64,000 bases of DNA from Aquibacillus salsiterrae (GTDB lineage Bacteria; Bacillota; Bacilli; Bacillales; Amphibacillaceae), in the NCBI RefSeq assembly GCF_028416595.1, contig NZ_JAMQKC010000010.1, forward strand, positions 1-64,000, written 5' to 3'. The notes under the pieces are model-generated. The model worked only from the letters and a program-made list of their open reading frames with translations, was not told the origin of the DNA and made no database searches. The position numbers were made by a program, and so were the translations under genes. Numbering within the stretch: the stretch's first letter is position 1; every line of letters starts with the position of its first letter. This document shows positions 61,148 to 64,000 of the stretch, in pieces.

Positions 61148-62303
61148 ATCATCGACAGATTGAACTTGAATTTAGCCAAAAGTGTCGATGATCGTGTTCA
61201 TTATCGACAGATAGAGCTTGAATTTCGTGCAAAGTGTAGATGACCGTGACCATCATCGACAGATTGAACTTGAATTTAATCAAAAGTGTCGATGATCATG
61301 CCCATCATCGACAGATTGAACTTGAATTTAATCAAAAGTGTCGATGATCATGCCCATCATCGACAGATTGAACTTGAATTTAGCCAAAAGTGTCGATGAT
61401 CATGCCCATCATCGACAGATTCAGCTTGAATTTAATCAAAAGTGTAGATGATCGTGCTCATTATCGACAGATTGAACTTGAATTTAATCAAAAGTGTAGA
61501 TGATCATGCCCATTATCGACAGATTGAACTTGAATTTAGTCAAAAGTGTCGATGATCGTGCCCATCATCGACAGATTGAACTTGAATTTAATCAAAAGTG
61601 TAGATGATCATGCCCATCATCGACAGATTGAACTTGAATTTAGCCAAAAGTGTCGATGATCATGCCCATCATCGACAGATTGAACTTGAATTTAGCCAAA
61701 AGTGTCGATGATCAAGCCCATCATCGACAGATTCAGCTTGAATTTCGTGCAAAGTGTAGATGACCGTGCTCATTATCGACAGATTGAACTTGAATTTAGT
61801 CAAAAGTGTCGATGATCAAGCCCATCATCGACAGATTGAGCTTGAATTTAATCAAAAGTGTAGATGATCATGCCCATCATCGACAGATTGAACTTGAATT
61901 TAATCAAAAGTGTCGATGATCGTGCCCATCATCGACAGATTGAACTTGAATTTAATCAAAAGTGTAGATGATCATGCCCATCATCGACAGATTGAACTTG
62001 AATTTAGCCAAAAGTGTAGATGATCATGCCCATCATCGACAGATTGAACTTGAATTTAGCCAAAAGTGTCGATGATCATGCATATCATCGACAGATTGAA
62101 CTTGAATTTAGCCAAAAGTGTCGATGATCATGCCCATCATCGACTGATTGAGCTTGAATTTAGTCAAAAGTGTCGATAATCATGCCCATCATCGACAGAT
62201 TGAACTTGAATTTAGTCAAAAGTGTAGATGATCATGCCCATCATCGACAGATTGAACTTGAATTTAATCAAAAGTGTTGATAATCGTTCCCATCATCGAC
62301 AAT
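61148..62303. repeat. Tandem array of 22 hairpin units, exact 52-bp period
   Basis: The unit start ATCATCGACA recurs every 52 bp from 61,148 to 62,240 (22 full units) with a partial 23rd. Each junction reads TGTCGATGAT-CATGCCC-ATCATCGACA, a 10-bp stem with a 7-nt loop. Hairpins are separated by a 25-nt linker (GATTGAACTTGAATTTA plus a variable NNCAAAAG). Units differ at a few bases: the linker has AATC, GCC, GTC or CGTGC variants, and TGTCGA may be TGTAGA. 52 is not a multiple of three and no frame runs through. It lies between the BtuF-like gene and a Cys-rich small protein. Confidence 0.95.
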
Positions 62304-62421
62304 TACCTTATTTCGAAGGCGTGACTTTTCCTTCTGGGAAATACTCTCAGACTCTGAAAACCATGATATAAAAAGCAAGGAAGTGACAAAACCGTCCCGT
62401 ACTTCCTTTGGGAGGGGTATT

Positions 62422-62601
62422 ATGACAAACAATCGGTATCATTGTTGTGCGACGTGTATAAATTTTCGGATTGAAAGGAAAGAGAGTGGCGATAAACGAA
62501 TTTACTGTAAGAGGCTAGGGTTTGATACAAAGTCTTCCTATCAATTTAATTGCTGGGACCCGAAAGAACGTGTCAAAAAAGCGATGGCAAAACATTCTTG
62601 A
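62422..62601 (+). CDS. Cys-rich zinc-ribbon-like small protein
   Basis: 59 residues: MTNNRYHCCATCINFRIERK with a CCxxC, then YCKRLGFDTKS and FNCWDPKERVKKAM. Four or five cysteines arranged like a small metal-binding knuckle. ATG 62422 has SD GGGAGGGG; an ATG at 62383 would lie in a hairpin (AAGGAAGT/ACTTCCTT) just upstream. Similar short proteins are common hypotheticals in Bacillus. It is the first gene after the hairpin array. Confidence 0.75.
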   Translation: MTNNRYHCCATCINFRIERKESGDKRIYCKRLGFDTKSSYQFNCWDPKERVKKAMAKHS

Positions 62602-62707
62602 AGAAAAAGGCTATGGTCAAGAGATGTCTAGACCAGTTACGTCGGCGCCTTGGCGTATAAGTCAATACTCTCCGTGGTAATGAGTGCGATTACATGAATT
62701 AACAATA

Positions 62708-62738
62708 GGCCCGGGTCGTGCTTGACTTGGGCTTTTCT
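62708..62738 (+). terminator. Terminator or attenuator before the acid-sugar kinase
   Basis: GGCCCGGGTC pairs with GACTTGGGCT (G-U allowed) around GTGCTT, followed by TTTTC. It ends the small-protein transcript or regulates the kinase gene 17 bp later. Confidence 0.65.
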
Positions 62739-62754
62739 AAAGAGGTGAAACAGC

Positions 62755-64000
62755 ATGCGTATCGGAATGGTTGCAGATGATTTAACAGGTGCTAACGACA
62801 GCGGTGTTCAATTATCTAGATACGGACTTAAAACATCCGTTCGTTTTCAAACAACGAATGAGGATGCCATGTCTGACGAAGCGATAGTCATTGATACCGA
62901 TAGTCGGTCAATCAAAAAAGAGGATGCCTATCAACGAGTATTATCTGCAGCGAGCTATATAAAAAGAAATCAATTTGATATCATTTATAAAAAAGTGGAT
63001 TCCACGCTTAGAGGGAATTTAGGCAAAGAACTAGATGCAATGTATGATGAAATCAAACCGGAATTAGTTATACTTGCTCCTGGATATCCGAAAAACGGTA
63101 GAAAAATTGTTCAGGGACAGATGTATTTGCATGATACACCAATAAATGAAACCGAAATTGCCAAAGACCCAAAGTGCCCCGTCCTTGATGCTTATGTTCC
63201 TCATGTCTTTCAACAACAAACCGACCGTGAAATTGGTCTAGTCCATATCGATGAAATTCGTAGTGGATATGACGCGGTTAAAGAAAAGATGGATGATTAT
63301 TATAAGGAAAACACACACTATATCCTATTTGATTCCGAAACCGAAGAAGATTTAAAAGCAGTTGCTGAATTTGTTCATCAATCATCGTATAACGTTGTTT
63401 GGTTAGGTTCGGCTGGACTAGCTAATTACCTTCCAGAGGTCTATCAACTAAGTGGAAAAGAAATTGATTCGAAAATTATTAAGAATGACCTCCCAGTTTT
63501 GCTTGTAGCTGGAAGTGTTAGTAGTGTAACTAGAACACAACTTACAAGATTTCTTGAACATCCATCGGTAGCAGGTATCGAACTAGATTCGAGCATGCTT
63601 ATCAGAGCTGAGAGTTCGGAAAAAGAAGTGGTATTGGCGAAGCGAAAAGCGATTCAAGCATACGAAGATGGGTATCATATTGCTATTTTTCCAACCGGGG
63701 ACCGTCATGCAATTGATCAAGCTCAAAAAATTGGACAAGAAATCGGGTTAAGTAATACAGATGTGAGTAACTTAATTGTTCAACGTCTAGGTAAACTGAC
63801 AAATGACCTACTTAGCACGTTAAATTTTCAAGGCCTAATCCTTACTGGTGGAGATACAGCTAAACAAGTTTGTATGAGTATTGGAACTACCGGGATTCAG
63901 TTATTAGATGAAATCGAAACAGGTGTACCGCTTGGACAATTAATCGGAAAATACTCTTTATATTCCGTTACAAAGGCCGGTGCTTTTGGAACCAAGGATA
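62755..64000 (+). CDS. Four-carbon acid-sugar kinase family protein (3' end outside window)
   Basis: 415 codons up to the window edge with no stop; the family is ~430 residues, so only the last few are missing. MRIGMVADDLTGANDSGVQL at the start, YKKVDSTLRGNLGKELDAM, and the ATP-binding LTGGDTAKQV plus KAGAFGTKD at the C-terminus fit the DUF1537 OtnK/DtnK family. This family phosphorylates D-threonate, D-erythronate or related acids at O4. SD AGAGGTGA precedes ATG 62755. Downstream partners such as a PdxA2-like dehydrogenase would lie outside. Confidence 0.85.
   Translation, partial: MRIGMVADDLTGANDSGVQLSRYGLKTSVRFQTTNEDAMSDEAIVIDTDSRSIKKEDAYQRVLSAASYIKRNQFDIIYKKVDSTLRGNLGKELDAMYDEIKPELVILAPGYPKNGRKIVQGQMYLHDTPINETEIAKDPKCPVLDAYVPHVFQQQTDREIGLVHIDEIRSGYDAVKEKMDDYYKENTHYILFDSETEEDLKAVAEFVHQSSYNVVWLGSAGLANYLPEVYQLSGKEIDSKIIKNDLPVLLVAGSVSSVTRTQLTRFLEHPSVAGIELDSSMLIRAESSEKEVVLAKRKAIQAYEDGYHIAIFPTGDRHAIDQAQKIGQEIGLSNTDVSNLIVQRLGKLTNDLLSTLNFQGLILTGGDTAKQVCMSIGTTGIQLLDEIETGVPLGQLIGKYSLYSVTKAGAFGTKD

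Noticed and set aside
61148-62303. CRISPR array
   Set aside because: The regular period is suggestive, but the linkers are near-identical instead of unique, the repeat unit is 52 bp throughout, and there are no cas genes.

Overview
The window looks like chromosomal DNA of a low-GC Gram-positive spore-former of the Bacillaceae. Evidence: AT-rich codon use, strong Bacillus-type Shine-Dalgarno (SD) sites, a DUF1659-DUF2922-YvrJ small-gene operon, two DUF3231 genes, a DUF5667 surface protein, Firmicute-type BirA and cre-like operators, and classical Bacillus dispersed hairpin repeats. I cannot name a species. No rRNA or tRNA gene was recognised.

Layout. 0.1-6.6 kb: a YesN-type AraC regulator that has lost its receiver domain, then a rhamnose-type CUT2 ABC importer (ATPase, two permeases, lipoprotein). 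6.7-7.0 kb: the 5' end of a group II intron. 7.3-13.2 kb: alpha-galactoside cluster (LacI regulator, CUT1 importer, GH4 enzyme). 13.5-23.8 kb: second CUT1 importer with a ROK repressor, ROK sugar kinase, two Gfo/Idh/MocA oxidoreductases and a TIM-barrel isomerase, interrupted by an IS110-family element. 23.8-26.3 kb: graveyard of a frameshifted IS200-type TnpA, a phage tape-measure relic and a decayed ISLre2 transposase. 26.4-29.2 kb: DsrE-like protein with a NitT/TauT-type importer. 31-35.2 kb: sucrose genes (LacI regulator, PTS EIIBC, GH32). 35-41 kb: YggT, a GT2/GH16 exopolysaccharide pair, DUF3231, a decayed ATP-binding regulator, and a cluster of dispersed palindromic repeats. 41.4-45.6 kb: DUF4395, GH2 enzyme, and a Glu-rich DUF5667 protein behind a cyclic-di-GMP-I riboswitch. 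45.8-47.9 kb: full group II intron with maturase. 48-49.2 kb: bioB with two nonsense codons but a recognisable BirA operator. 49.7-52.3 kb: secreted multidomain GH43 arabinanase-like enzyme. 52.4-56.2 kb: DUF1659/DUF2922/YvrJ, an NhaC-family antiporter, small hypotheticals and HU. 56.3-61.1 kb: cobalamin riboswitch-controlled btuFCD-like importer plus a DUF71 PP-loop protein, and a divergent signal-less BtuF-like protein. 61.15-62.3 kb: a striking array of 22 hairpins with an exact 52-bp period. 62.4-64 kb: a Cys-rich small protein and a four-carbon acid-sugar kinase running off the window.

Overall this is a carbohydrate-scavenging region: at least four sugar importers, each beside its own regulator and catabolic enzymes, with cre-like sites suggesting catabolite control. 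It is eroded by mobile elements, small palindromic repeats and point-mutation pseudogenes. The best candidates for something undescribed are the 52-bp hairpin array, the possible oxidoreductive glycoside module at 13.5-23.8 kb, the dispersed repeat that supplies the C-terminus of the GH32 enzyme, and the SD-sequestering hairpins. All functional statements rest on reading the sequence by eye; no database search was run.
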